Shown: positions 1 through 8,240 of the stretch, in pieces
How positions within the stretch are numbered: position 1 is the first letter of the stretch
How the letters are laid out: each line of letters starts with the position of its first letter
NCBI RefSeq assembly: GCF_014645495.1
Contig: NZ_BMLV01000001.1
Span: 1-64,000, forward strand
Direction: 5' to 3'
Source: Cloacibacterium rupense
Lineage (GTDB): Bacteria; Bacteroidota; Bacteroidia; Flavobacteriales; Weeksellaceae
DNA length: 64,000 bases
Program-made: the position numbers and the translations under genes
The notes under the pieces: generated by a model
The model's database searches: none
What the model saw: the letters and a program-made list of their open reading frames with translations, nothing else
What the model was told of the DNA's origin: nothing

Positions 1-490
1 AGTAATATTTTTTTTATTTTCAGTAAATATTTATTATTATAAACCAATTTTTGAAAAAGACATTGTTTATATTAAGGATGTTTTGGATGAAAATGTAAAG
101 TTAATAAAGGGAAGTAAAGGTTCGAATTCAATGGAAATAAATTTGAAAAATTTTCCAATATTTACTTTCAAAGATAGTGGTTATAATGAATATTTGATGA
201 ATAATTATGGAAAAGGTGATACAATAAATATTGGAATTACTTCAGAAGATTATAAGAAAAAAATAACTCATATTTTACCATTAAGCTTTAAAGATAAATA
301 TTTGAATTATTCAACTATTTATATTGCTCAATTTAAAACAAAAGAGGGAAATGATTATTACAATTTAGAGATTGAGAATGATAGAATGGAGGATAATAGT
401 TTTACTGGTTTTATCATTTTTTCTGTTTTTGGTTTCATATTTTTAGTTCTTTCAGTTTTTATTTTATTTAAAACAAAATCTTTTTTGTAA
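1..490 (+). CDS. Hypothetical two-helix membrane protein, 5' end outside window
   Basis: The frame is open from the first base of the window, so this gene is truncated at its start; the TTG at 83 is only an internal in-frame codon. The visible part begins with a hydrophobic stretch (about residues 1-12, rich in Ile, Phe and Leu), continues with a soluble segment of about 120 residues rich in Lys, Asn and Tyr, and ends in a strong transmembrane helix followed by a short basic tail. This helix-loop-helix plan resembles DUF3592-type membrane proteins, but no diagnostic motif supports that. Function unknown; only the reading frame and topology are secure. Confidence 0.6.
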   Translation, partial: VIFFLFSVNIYYYKPIFEKDIVYIKDVLDENVKLIKGSKGSNSMEINLKNFPIFTFKDSGYNEYLMNNYGKGDTINIGITSEDYKKKITHILPLSFKDKYLNYSTIYIAQFKTKEGNDYYNLEIENDRMEDNSFTGFIIFSVFGFIFLVLSVFILFKTKSFL

Positions 491-533
491 CTTTATTAAA
501 AATTAATCCACTAACCAATAAAATATAAAAACT

Positions 534-1466
534 ATGGGATATTTAGGAATTATAGTCTTTTTAGGACTAGTAACATTATTCGCTTCTTTTTTTACCGTGA
601 AGCAAGCTACAGCAGCTATTATAGAACGTTTGGGTAAATTTCATTCAGTGAGACACGCTGGTTTACATCTCAAAATCCCATTCTTAGACCAAGTCGCTAA
701 AAGGATGAATCTTAGAATTCAACAATTAGATGTGATGATTGATACCAAAACTTTGGATAATGTTTTCATTAGAATGAAAGTTTCGGTGCAATATCAAGTG
801 ATTAAAGAACAGGTGGCAGATTCTTTTTATAAATTAGAAAATCCTGAAAATCAAATTACTTCATACGTTTTTGATGTAGTAAGAGCAGAGGTTCCGAAAC
901 TGAAATTAGATGATGTTTTTGTAAGAAAAGATGATATCGCAATTGCGGTAAAAGGTGAGTTACAAGAAGCGATGCAAAGTTATGGTTATGACATTGTAAA
1001 AGCTTTGGTGACTGATATAGACCCAGATGAACAAGTAAAACATGCCATGAACCGTATCAACGCTGCAGAACGTGAAAAAACGGCAGCTGAATACGAATCT
1101 GAAGCACAAAGAATAAGAATAGTAGCTGTAGCAAAAGCTGAAGCCGAATCTAAAAAATTACAAGGCCAAGGGATTGCAGACCAACGTAGAGAAATAGCCA
1201 AAGGTCTAGAAGAATCTGTAAGAATGCTCAACAATGTGAATATTGGTTCGCAAGAAGCTTCATCGCTGATTGTGGTTACCCAGCATTACGATACCCTGCA
1301 TTCTATCGGGGCTAACAACAGAAGTAATTTGGTCCTTTTACCAAATTCGCCAACTGCGGCTAGCAACATGCTGAATGATATGATGGCAGCCATGGTGTCA
1401 GCTTCGAAATTAGAAGAAGCAGATAAAACTAATTATCCCAAACCACCGAAAGACCATACGCATTAA
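534..1466 (+). CDS. SPFH/Band 7 domain (stomatin-like) membrane protein
   Basis: A 310-residue protein with one N-terminal membrane anchor (residues 3-20) followed directly by a Band 7 domain that opens with QATAAIIERLGKF. A long Ala/Glu/Lys-rich coiled-coil (about 160-225, with repeated AEAE and RIxxVAKAEAE-type segments) follows, as in stomatins, prohibitins and HflC/K. Such proteins oligomerise into membrane microdomain scaffolds and often associate with proteases. No NfeD-type partner gene lies alongside, so a specific role cannot be inferred. A strong terminator follows the stop codon, so it is probably monocistronic or the last gene of its unit. Confidence 0.9.
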   Translation: MGYLGIIVFLGLVTLFASFFTVKQATAAIIERLGKFHSVRHAGLHLKIPFLDQVAKRMNLRIQQLDVMIDTKTLDNVFIRMKVSVQYQVIKEQVADSFYKLENPENQITSYVFDVVRAEVPKLKLDDVFVRKDDIAIAVKGELQEAMQSYGYDIVKALVTDIDPDEQVKHAMNRINAAEREKTAAEYESEAQRIRIVAVAKAEAESKKLQGQGIADQRREIAKGLEESVRMLNNVNIGSQEASSLIVVTQHYDTLHSIGANNRSNLVLLPNSPTAASNMLNDMMAAMVSASKLEEADKTNYPKPPKDHTH

Positions 1467-1475
1467 AATAATATG

Positions 1476-1503
1476 AATCCTGTTTTTAGACAGGATTTTT
1501 TTT
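1476..1503 (+). terminator. Rho-independent terminator after the SPFH gene
   Basis: Perfect 8-bp stem (AATCCTGT / ACAGGATT) with a 6-nt loop, followed by an uninterrupted T run. It lies 10 bases after the stop codon. Confidence 0.85.
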
Positions 1504-1532
1504 GCGTTTAGCAAAAGTTTTTTTTATCTTTG
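1501..1532 (+). promoter_or_regulatory. Bacteroidota-type promoter for the lipoprotein pair
   Basis: TTTG at 1501-1504, a 20-bp spacer and TATCTTTG at 1525-1532 match the Bacteroidota -33/-7 consensus (TTTG, TAnnTTTG). The site lies 16 bp before the ATG at 1548 and argues against a start at the TTG at 1530, which falls inside the -7 box. Confidence 0.6.
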
Positions 1533-1547
1533 TTAAATCAATTAACC

Positions 1548-1931
1548 ATGAAACAATTTATTTATTCTACTATTTTATTCGTTTTATTTTCTTGTAATGC
1601 TGTTGTTAGAGAAAGTGTTACAAAGAGGTATGATTCTTTGCCTATTGATTCTCAAATAGCAATTCTAGATGTTCATCAACCTATTCCAGAAAAATCAGAA
1701 CTTTTGGGTACTATTAAATTTGCAGATAGTGGTTTCTCTACAGACTGCGATTTTTATTCTAATCTATCTAAGGCTAGAAAGAGAGCAAGAGAAATAGGTG
1801 CTAATATTGTGAAAATTATAGAATCCAAATCTCCAGACATTATAAGTACTTGTCAAAGGATGAAAATAGAGTTTTATAAATACAATGGTGATATTTCTAG
1901 TATAAGACAAATACAATTACAAAAAAACTAA
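1548..1931 (+). CDS. Small hypothetical lipoprotein
   Basis: About 127 residues. ATG at 1548 is preferred because it gives a classical lipoprotein signal (MKQFIYSTILFVLFSC, lipidated Cys at residue 16), whereas the TTG 18 bp upstream overlaps the promoter. The mature part has a compact alpha/beta look, with DSQIAILDVHQPIPEKSEL and then an AREIGANIVKI helix, reminiscent of small outer-membrane stress lipoproteins. No family could be named. The next lipoprotein gene starts 24 bp downstream, so the two are probably co-transcribed. Membrane location is well supported; function is unknown. Confidence 0.65.
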   Translation: MKQFIYSTILFVLFSCNAVVRESVTKRYDSLPIDSQIAILDVHQPIPEKSELLGTIKFADSGFSTDCDFYSNLSKARKRAREIGANIVKIIESKSPDIISTCQRMKIEFYKYNGDISSIRQIQLQKN

Positions 1932-1955
1932 TTATTATAATATAAATTAAAATCA

Positions 1956-2423
1956 ATGAAAAAAATTATCTTTTCTTTAGGAGTACTAAGTACTTTGATG
2001 TTATCTAGTTGTGCTACAATTGTTTGTGGAAGTAAACAAAATGTTAGCTTTAATTCTACACCTACTAATGCTAGTATTTATATTAATGAAGTAGAAGTAG
2101 GAAAAACCCCATTTCAGACTAAATTAGAAAGAAAAAAAGAACATTCTGTAGTTATTAAATTAGACGGATACAAACCTTATGAGACTAAGTTGACTAAGAA
2201 ATTTAATGCTTGGTATTTAGGAAATCTTATTTTTGGAGGGCTAATCGGTATAGTAATTGACCCAATTACCGGAGCTATTTATGAGTTGTCTCCAGATCAA
2301 GTTAATGCTCAATTGCAAGAAGGTACCTTAACTAATAAATCTAATAAAAAGGATATATTTATCGCCGTTTCTCTTGAAAAAGACCCAAATTGGAAAAAAA
2401 TAGGTCAACTAGAAAAATTATAA
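1956..2423 (+). CDS. PEGA-domain lipoprotein
   Basis: A 155-residue protein with signal MKKIIFSLGVLSTLMLSSC (lipidated Cys 19). Residues about 30-70 fit a PEGA domain: a strand pattern with STPTNASIYINEVEVGKTP and later LDGYKPYETKL, a fold common in surface lipoproteins that bind cell-wall or surface structures. A Gly/Ile-rich hydrophobic segment (NLIFGGLIGIVIDPITGAIY) follows and may insert in or lie on the membrane; this arrangement recurs in Bacteroidota. It forms the second gene of a short operon that ends at a strong bidirectional terminator. Confidence 0.75.
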   Translation: MKKIIFSLGVLSTLMLSSCATIVCGSKQNVSFNSTPTNASIYINEVEVGKTPFQTKLERKKEHSVVIKLDGYKPYETKLTKKFNAWYLGNLIFGGLIGIVIDPITGAIYELSPDQVNAQLQEGTLTNKSNKKDIFIAVSLEKDPNWKKIGQLEKL

Positions 2424-2433
2424 CAACTTCAAT

Positions 2434-2466
2434 AAAAAAATCCCGAGAAACTTCTCGGGATTTTTT
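2434..2466. terminator. Bidirectional terminator between the lipoprotein operon and tRNA-Arg
   Basis: Perfect 9-bp GC-rich stem (TCCCGAGAA / TTCTCGGGA) with a 2-nt loop, extended by an A run on the left and a T run on the right. It can therefore end both the plus-strand lipoprotein operon and the minus-strand tRNA, whose 3' end is only 2 bp away. Confidence 0.9.
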
Positions 2467-2467
2467 G

Positions 2468-2541
2468 TGAACGCAGAAGGAGTCGAACCCTCAACCTTCA
2501 GAGCCGTAATCTGACGCTCTATCCAATTGAGCTATGCGTCC
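2468..2541 (-). tRNA. tRNA-Arg (anticodon ACG)
   Basis: Read on the minus strand this folds as a complete cloverleaf: acceptor GGACGCA with TGCGTTC (one G-U pair), D arm GCTC/GAGC, anticodon stem TCAGA/TCTGA around loop TTACGGC, and T arm GAGGG TTCGACT CCTTC. The anticodon is ACG, with A34 normally converted to inosine to read CGU, CGC and CGA. CCA is not encoded at the 3' end. It is a single gene between a plus-strand lipoprotein operon and a plus-strand binding-protein gene. Confidence 0.95.
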
Positions 2542-2591
2542 ATTACAAATTTCGGTTTGCAAATATAATGCTTTTTTGCTTTCTTTACAGT

Positions 2592-3638
2592 ATGAAAAAG
2601 CTTTTTTTTATTATTCTCTGTTTCTTTTTTGTTTTTTCTTGTAAGAAAGAAACTTACCAATTAAAAACTGATGAGGTTTTGATTTCGAAAAACGTTCGTT
2701 TTCAAGAAAATGCAGATTTTTTAACTTTAAAATCAGGGAAATTCACCTATAAAATTCCTCATTCTAAATTGCCTTTCAAGAAAATAATGTTGCTCAATGC
2801 CAGTTTAGTGGGCTACATCATAGGATTAGGTGCAGAAGAAAAAGTCATAGGGGTTACTAGCCCAGAATATATTTTTTCAGACAAAATTCATCAACTTATT
2901 AAAGAAAATAAAATTCAAAATATAGGAAATGAACAAAAATATGATGTGGAAAAAATTATTGCTTTTCGCCCAGACGCTATTTTTACCAATTATGTGGCTA
3001 GTTTTGAAAATACCTATGAAGTTTTGAAAAAAAATGGCATTGAAATCATATTTTTAGATGAATATTTAGAAGAAAAACCCTTAGAAAAATCAGCTTATCT
3101 CAAGGTTTTTGGTCAACTTTTAGGAAAGAAAAAAGAAGGGGAAGAATTGTACAAAAGTATTGAAAAAAACTATTATCATTACCAAAAATTAGCGCAGAAA
3201 TCAGAGATCAAACCAAAAGTTTTAACCAATGAAATGTATGGCAGTCAATGGTTTGTAGCGGGCGGAAAAACGCAAATTGCTCATTTTATAAAAGATGCTG
3301 GTGCAAAGTATATTTTCGGAGATAATACAGAATCAAAATCTACCCCAAAAAGCTTCGAAGAAGTCTTTGCTAAAGCAAAAAATGCTCAATTTTGGGTAAA
3401 TGTAGGCAATCATAAAAATAAGAGAGAATTGCTTACTATAAATCCTAATTACGAAAAAATGAAAGTCTATCAATCTGGTGAGATTTATACCATTGGTGGA
3501 AGCGAAAAAGGAAGTGCCAACGATTATTTTGAAAGCGGAGTAGTGCATGCAGATTGGGTTTTGAAGGATTATATTAGCATTTTTCATCCAGAAATTTTCC
3601 CAAAAGATGGCTTAAAGTATATGAAAAGATTAAAATAA
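2592..3638 (+). CDS. ABC transporter periplasmic substrate-binding lipoprotein (Fe3+-siderophore/cobalamin type)
   Basis: About 348 residues of the class III periplasmic binding protein family (Peripla_BP_2, BtuF/FecB-like). ATG at 2592 gives a lipoprotein signal ending in VFSC; an ATG 24 bp upstream is possible but adds a non-typical leader. Family marks include the opening LLNASLVGYIIGLGAEEKVIGV, here followed by KYDVEKIIAFRPDAIFTN, and the C-lobe WFVAGGKTQIAHFIKDAGA. The ligand cannot be told from sequence. No permease or ATPase gene is adjacent, so it works with a transporter encoded elsewhere. Confidence 0.8.
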   Translation: MKKLFFIILCFFFVFSCKKETYQLKTDEVLISKNVRFQENADFLTLKSGKFTYKIPHSKLPFKKIMLLNASLVGYIIGLGAEEKVIGVTSPEYIFSDKIHQLIKENKIQNIGNEQKYDVEKIIAFRPDAIFTNYVASFENTYEVLKKNGIEIIFLDEYLEEKPLEKSAYLKVFGQLLGKKKEGEELYKSIEKNYYHYQKLAQKSEIKPKVLTNEMYGSQWFVAGGKTQIAHFIKDAGAKYIFGDNTESKSTPKSFEEVFAKAKNAQFWVNVGNHKNKRELLTINPNYEKMKVYQSGEIYTIGGSEKGSANDYFESGVVHADWVLKDYISIFHPEIFPKDGLKYMKRLK

Positions 3639-3702
3639 TTCTATTTTTGTACTAGAAATCTAAAAATCAATAAATATTTATCAATCATAATTTATAAAAT
3701 TT

Positions 3703-4350
3703 ATGTGGAAATTCATCAAACGTGTATTTTATATTTTAGTCATAATCAATGTACTTTCTTTAATTTGGGGGCGATTTTTTAATCCCATAATCACCATTAT
3801 CCAGATAGAAGGATTGGTAAAATACCAAAAATTAGACAGAGATTACATCAGCTATAATGAAATGGGTGACCATATAAAAAGAGCGGTAATTGCTAGTGAA
3901 GACCAAAATTTTTATAAACACAATGGTTTTGATTTTACAGCCATCCAACAAGCGTACGAAGACAATCAAAAAAAGAAGAAAATAAGAGGCGGTAGTACCA
4001 TTTCTCAGCAAACTGCTAAAAATCTGTTTCTATGGAATGGTGGTGGGTATTTCAGAAAAGGTCTAGAAGCGGTTTTTACGTTTACCATAGAAAAAGCCTG
4101 GAATAAAAAAATTATTCTTGAACGTTATCTAAACTCAATAGAAATGGGACAAGGTGTTTTCGGAATAGAAGCAGCATCGCAATATTATTACGGTAAAAGT
4201 GCCAAAAACTTGACCAAATCTGAAGCCGCTTGGATTGCAGTGGTTTTGCCAAGTCCTAAAAAATATGACCCCAAAAATCCTACCAGAGCAATGATTAGAA
4301 AACATTCTAGGGTTTTGAAACAAATGAATTACATGACTTTAGAAGATTAA
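3703..4350 (+). CDS. mtgA: Monofunctional peptidoglycan glycosyltransferase
   Basis: A 215-residue GT51 enzyme that polymerises lipid II into glycan strands on the outer face of the inner membrane. One N-terminal transmembrane anchor (about 7-24) precedes the catalytic domain. The signature motifs are present: ASEDQNFYKHNGFD with catalytic Glu at about residue 66, GGSTISQQTAKNLFLW, and RYLNSIEMGQGVFGIEAAS. The length matches stand-alone MtgA; there is no transpeptidase domain. A TATTTTTG box at 3642-3649 could be its -7 element. The next gene starts 3 bp after the stop codon. Confidence 0.92.
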   Translation: MWKFIKRVFYILVIINVLSLIWGRFFNPIITIIQIEGLVKYQKLDRDYISYNEMGDHIKRAVIASEDQNFYKHNGFDFTAIQQAYEDNQKKKKIRGGSTISQQTAKNLFLWNGGGYFRKGLEAVFTFTIEKAWNKKIILERYLNSIEMGQGVFGIEAASQYYYGKSAKNLTKSEAAWIAVVLPSPKKYDPKNPTRAMIRKHSRVLKQMNYMTLED

Positions 4351-4353
4351 TAA

Positions 4354-6387
4354 GTGAACTTTAGAAAATTTTTTGAGAAAGAAAGCAGCAAAGAACTTCT
4401 TGAGAGATATTTTTCTTTCAAGAACGAAACGCGTGACTTACAACCATTCGCTCAGATTTTTAAAGCTTTGCAAGATGAAGATGTAAATGAGTTAATCGAT
4501 TTTTTGAAGTCAAATTCGGAGATTAAAGAGAATTTAATTTACTATATTAAGAATATTTTTGAAAATAGAGCCTTCAATCTATCTTTGACAGAGGCAAATA
4601 TTCTCTCTGAAAATGCATTTTTTCCAGAACTGAGAAAAAGAATTTTAGATAAGTTTTTACCTCCAGTAGAGGAAGCAAATACAGTTTCTGAAGTTATTTC
4701 TGAAGTTTTTTTTCGGGATAAAGCAGATTTTAAATACATTAAAAAAATATACAGACAACAATCTGATGAACTTTTTAAACTCCTAAGGTTAGATACACTA
4801 ATCATGCTGCCGAGAGTGAAAAAAGAACTAATTTTTTCGATGAATATTTTAGGATGGAGAGTTGTAGGAAATGCCTTGGAAGTTGATGTACTAAAAATGG
4901 CACCAGAATATAAAGATTTTGACAATCCATTTTTGGCTTTACAAAAAGAACTAGAATGGTATTTTAAAGATTTTGAAAAAGATAATAGTATTGTTTTAGA
5001 TTCTAAAAATGTACATTATAAACAAATTAAAATCTATTTAAAACAAGGTTTTGCTTTTGTGAATACTGCTTTTAAAAATGCATCTACTTATGGTATTTCT
5101 AGTAAAATAAACCTTGCATTGCTGAAGATTAGACAACAATTGCAAAGGATTTCTGAAATTTTAGAATTGTTGGTAATTAACAAAGAATCAGATGTTTCTG
5201 TAAATTCTAAAGCTTTAGTAACAAGTATTTTAGAGTATAAATCTCACCGAAATAATATCAGAGATTTGGTGTATGACAGCACTACGCTCATGTCTCACCT
5301 TATCACGTCTCATACCGCTGAAACGGGCACCAATTATATTACAACTTCTAAAAAAGAGTATTGGCTAATGCTGAAAAAAGCGAGTGGTGGAGGAATTATT
5401 GTAGGTGCATTGTGTGTAATGAAGATGCTCTACGCTTATTTCCCCGGCAGTGATTTTTACCATGCTTTTTTATACTCTTTCAATTATTCTATGGGGTTCA
5501 TTATGATTTATTTAATGAATTTCACATTGGCAACCAAACAACCAGCAATGACGGCTGCTACCATGGCAAAAGTGCTTTCGGATTCTAAAAATACCAGAAA
5601 AAACTACACAGAATTTGCACATTTGGTTTCTAAATTATTCAGAAGTCAGTTTATCGCATTTATTGGAAACGTATTATGGAGTTTTCCTGTAGCATTAGCT
5701 ATTATTTACGGTTTAGATGTTCTTTTTGGGTATAATTTTGCAGCGGGCGAAAAAGCCTCTAAACTCATTCACGACCTAGATCCATTCAAATCAAAAGCTC
5801 TTTTACATGCTTCTTTAGCGGGTGTTTATTTGTTTATTTCTGGTGTAATTGCGGGTAATGTAGGCAATAGGTCAGTTTTTTATAAAATACCAGAACGAAT
5901 AGAAAATAATCCGTACATCAAAAATATTTTTGGGAAAAATTTTGCTGAAGGTTTGTCCAGATATTATTCTAATAATTGGGCGGGTATAATGTCTAATTTT
6001 TGGTTGGGGATTTTCTTAGGTTCTACCGCTACCGTTGCCCATTTTTTTAATTTAGATATAGACATCAGACACATTACTTTTGCAGGAGGTAATTTTGCTA
6101 TAGGTCTTTATGGCAAAGAGTTTTCGGTAGATTTATATACTTTTTGGATTTCTTTTGTAACCGTTTTTTTAATTGGTTTTTGTAATTTTATTGTGAGTTT
6201 TGGTTTATCGATGTTTTTAGCATTCAGGTCTAGAAAAGTGAGATTTGGCGAGGTTAAGATTATTAATAAACACATTATTAGATACTTTTTAAGACATCCT
6301 TTAATTTTCTTTTTGCCAATACGTTCTAGTTTAGATGAAAGTTCAAAAAAATTAATGGAAGAATTTACAAAACGTACAAATCATTAA
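4354..6387 (+). CDS. Gcr-family (SpecificRecomb, PF10136-like) membrane protein
   Basis: A 677-residue protein with a GTG start three bases after mtgA, so translation is probably coupled. The N-terminal half (to about 330) is soluble and helical. The C-terminal half holds several transmembrane segments, for example around GGGIIVGALCVMKML, the SMGFIMIYLMNFTLA region that runs into TKQPAMTAATMAKVL, and FWISFVTVFLIGFCNFIVSF. This fits the family historically named site-specific recombinase Gcr. There are no tyrosine- or serine-recombinase catalytic motifs and the protein is clearly integral to the membrane, so recombination is unlikely. Real function is unknown; linkage to mtgA may point to the envelope. 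Confidence 0.7.
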   Translation: MNFRKFFEKESSKELLERYFSFKNETRDLQPFAQIFKALQDEDVNELIDFLKSNSEIKENLIYYIKNIFENRAFNLSLTEANILSENAFFPELRKRILDKFLPPVEEANTVSEVISEVFFRDKADFKYIKKIYRQQSDELFKLLRLDTLIMLPRVKKELIFSMNILGWRVVGNALEVDVLKMAPEYKDFDNPFLALQKELEWYFKDFEKDNSIVLDSKNVHYKQIKIYLKQGFAFVNTAFKNASTYGISSKINLALLKIRQQLQRISEILELLVINKESDVSVNSKALVTSILEYKSHRNNIRDLVYDSTTLMSHLITSHTAETGTNYITTSKKEYWLMLKKASGGGIIVGALCVMKMLYAYFPGSDFYHAFLYSFNYSMGFIMIYLMNFTLATKQPAMTAATMAKVLSDSKNTRKNYTEFAHLVSKLFRSQFIAFIGNVLWSFPVALAIIYGLDVLFGYNFAAGEKASKLIHDLDPFKSKALLHASLAGVYLFISGVIAGNVGNRSVFYKIPERIENNPYIKNIFGKNFAEGLSRYYSNNWAGIMSNFWLGIFLGSTATVAHFFNLDIDIRHITFAGGNFAIGLYGKEFSVDLYTFWISFVTVFLIGFCNFIVSFGLSMFLAFRSRKVRFGEVKIINKHIIRYFLRHPLIFFLPIRSSLDESSKKLMEEFTKRTNH

Positions 6388-6655
6388 ATTTTTCTGAGCC
6401 AAATTCTTCTTTGAATTTCTTCAAGAAAAACGATTTCCTCATTCTGAAATCATTCCTCAGAAGAGCAGATTTTATTTTTATTTCTAAAATATTTTCTTTT
6501 AAGTTCACACTTTCTATTTCTTTAAAAAGAGCTTGGTCTAGATAATCTTCCAAAAAATCTTTTACTTGTAAAGCCAGAAGTTTATCTTCAAAACCATAGA
6601 TTTTGGCAAAACTTTTCACCAATTCTGAACTTTGATATTCTCTTTTCTTTTTCAT
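6365..6655 (-). CDS. DUF721/DciA-like protein
   Basis: A 96-residue DUF721 protein; its N-terminus KKREYQSSELVKSF and the middle IESVNLKENILEIKIKSA match the family pattern. DUF721 includes DciA, the ancestral loader of the replicative helicase DnaB, and commonly lies near recF or gyrase genes. Here recF is about 500 bp upstream on the same strand. The 3' end overlaps the convergent Gcr-like gene by 23 bp. A role in replication or repair is inferred from family and context. Confidence 0.75.
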   Translation of the reverse strand: MKKKREYQSSELVKSFAKIYGFEDKLLALQVKDFLEDYLDQALFKEIESVNLKENILEIKIKSALLRNDFRMRKSFFLKKFKEEFGSEKFNDLYVL

Positions 6656-6688
6656 GTCTTGCGAAGCCTAGCGTAGAAATCTGTAGTT

Positions 6689-7123
6689 TTATAATTGTAT
6701 TGCGTGTACAAAAAGAGTTTTTGTTTTTGAATTCCAAAAAAACTCTGAACTACCTTTTATGAAAATTTCAGAAGATTTTTCGGGATTAAACCAATTCGGT
6801 TGTTTTATAATCTCTTCATTTTTATTTTTATAAAATTTTTCTTGAATTTCATTATTGAATAAAGATTTAAAATCACTTAATTGGTTGTTTATTTTAAAAT
6901 CGTTCCACCAAGTTTCGGTAGATTTTATTTCAGCATATATTTCGTATTCTTTTGTCCAGTGTGCAGATTGCCAGTATTTTCCATTTACTAATGTTATTTC
7001 CTTTGGTTGTTGATGACCTGTCCATAATTCAAAAATTTCTTTTGGGTTTTCAGAATTAATTTCCATACAACTTGTTAACAAAGCTGTGAAAAATAATAAA
7101 AATATGTATTTAAAATATTTCAT
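6689..7123 (-). CDS. Hypothetical lipoprotein
   Basis: A 144-residue protein with lipoprotein signal MKYFKYIFLLFFTALLTSC. The mature part is aromatic-rich with conserved-looking segments YWQSAHWTKEYEIYAEI and NWFNPEKSSEIFIKGSS and a final strand KTLFVHAIQL. No family recognised. It lies between recF and the DUF721 gene on the same strand with short gaps, so the three may form one unit. Confidence 0.6.
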   Translation of the reverse strand: MKYFKYIFLLFFTALLTSCMEINSENPKEIFELWTGHQQPKEITLVNGKYWQSAHWTKEYEIYAEIKSTETWWNDFKINNQLSDFKSLFNNEIQEKFYKNKNEEIIKQPNWFNPEKSSEIFIKGSSEFFWNSKTKTLFVHAIQL

Positions 7124-7157
7124 ATAATTCTATTTATTATAATTCGTTCATTCGTGG

Positions 7158-8240
7158 CTAATTTATCTCAAAAATCCTACTTTCCTCATTTATCCTTTTT
7201 ACCACAGATTCTGTACGTTCTTTGTGTGTGTCTGTGATAAAAATTTGTCCGAAATTTTGTTCGTTTACCAATTCTATCAATTGCGAAACTCTATGGTCAT
7301 CTAATTTATCAAAAATATCATCGAGTAGAAGTATCGGATTTTTATTGGTAATGTCTTTAATTCTCTTGATTTGAGCCAATTTCAAGGCGATAAGAAACGA
7401 TTTTTGTTGACCTTGACTTCCGAATTTTTTAATCAAATTTCCATTCATTTCGAAACGCAAATCATCTTTGTGAATTCCTTTGGAAGTGTAAGTAAGCAAT
7501 CTATCTTTTTCGAGGTTTTCTTTTAAAATTTCTTCAAAATTTTGTTCATTCAAATGACTTTCATAAGTCACCGTTACCTTTTCGTTTCCTTTTGAAATAA
7601 TTTCATAAAAATGCTGAATGGTAGGCAAAATAGCCTCTACAAAAAGCTTTCTTTTTTCAAAAATTTGTGTCCCAAATTTGGTAATGGGTTCATTATAAAT
7701 TTCTAAAGAATCTGCATCGAAAGTTCTATTTTTCTGGAAATATTTTAATAGAGCATTTCTTTGTTGAAGTGTTTTTTGGTATTGAATAAGATGGAAAAGA
7801 TAATCAGAATCGGTCTGAGAAATCATCGCGTCTAGAAATTTTCTGCGGCTTTCTCCACCATCAGAAATTAAGTTGGCATCATACGGAGAAATCATTACAC
7901 TGGGCAAAAAACCGATGTGATCTGCCATTCTTTCGTAGGTTTTATCGTTTTTTTTGATGATTTTTTTCGCCTCCTTTTGTAGAAGAATTTTAATGATGTC
8001 GTTTTTTTCTTCACCTTCAATTTCTGCTTCAACTGAAAAGAATTCTTCTTGTTCTTTGATGTTTTGAAAATCAGAATTTCCCAAAAAACTTTTCCCCATC
8101 GAAATGTAATGAAGAGCATCTAGAATATTGGTTTTGCCAGCGCCATTGTTCCCTACAAAACAATTAATATCCGCAGAAAAATCGAAAATTTTCTCTGGAT
8201 GATTTTTAAAATTGATAATTTTTAAATTTTTAACGAACAT
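7158..8240 (-). CDS. recF: DNA replication and repair protein RecF
   Basis: A 360-residue ABC-type ATPase of the SMC-like family that helps load RecA at gapped DNA with RecO and RecR. Walker A is GNNGAGKTN (about 29-37), preceded by the family opening LKIINFKNHP. The signature GSQGQQKSFLIALKLAQ lies near 280, and Walker B PILLLDDIFDKLDDHR near 310. Its start codon directly abuts the stop of the upstream UbiA-like gene with no gap, so the two are translationally linked. Confidence 0.95.
   Translation of the reverse strand: MFVKNLKIINFKNHPEKIFDFSADINCFVGNNGAGKTNILDALHYISMGKSFLGNSDFQNIKEQEEFFSVEAEIEGEEKNDIIKILLQKEAKKIIKKNDKTYERMADHIGFLPSVMISPYDANLISDGGESRRKFLDAMISQTDSDYLFHLIQYQKTLQQRNALLKYFQKNRTFDADSLEIYNEPITKFGTQIFEKRKLFVEAILPTIQHFYEIISKGNEKVTVTYESHLNEQNFEEILKENLEKDRLLTYTSKGIHKDDLRFEMNGNLIKKFGSQGQQKSFLIALKLAQIKRIKDITNKNPILLLDDIFDKLDDHRVSQLIELVNEQNFGQIFITDTHKERTESVVKRINEESRIFEIN

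Noticed and set aside
2424-2591. tRNA-Arg as an integration site
   Set aside because: No integrase gene or duplicated tRNA 3' end lies nearby; neighbours are ordinary genes.
4354-6387. Mobile element based on the recombinase family name
   Set aside because: No terminal inverted repeats, no target duplication, no integrase residues; the protein is a membrane protein.
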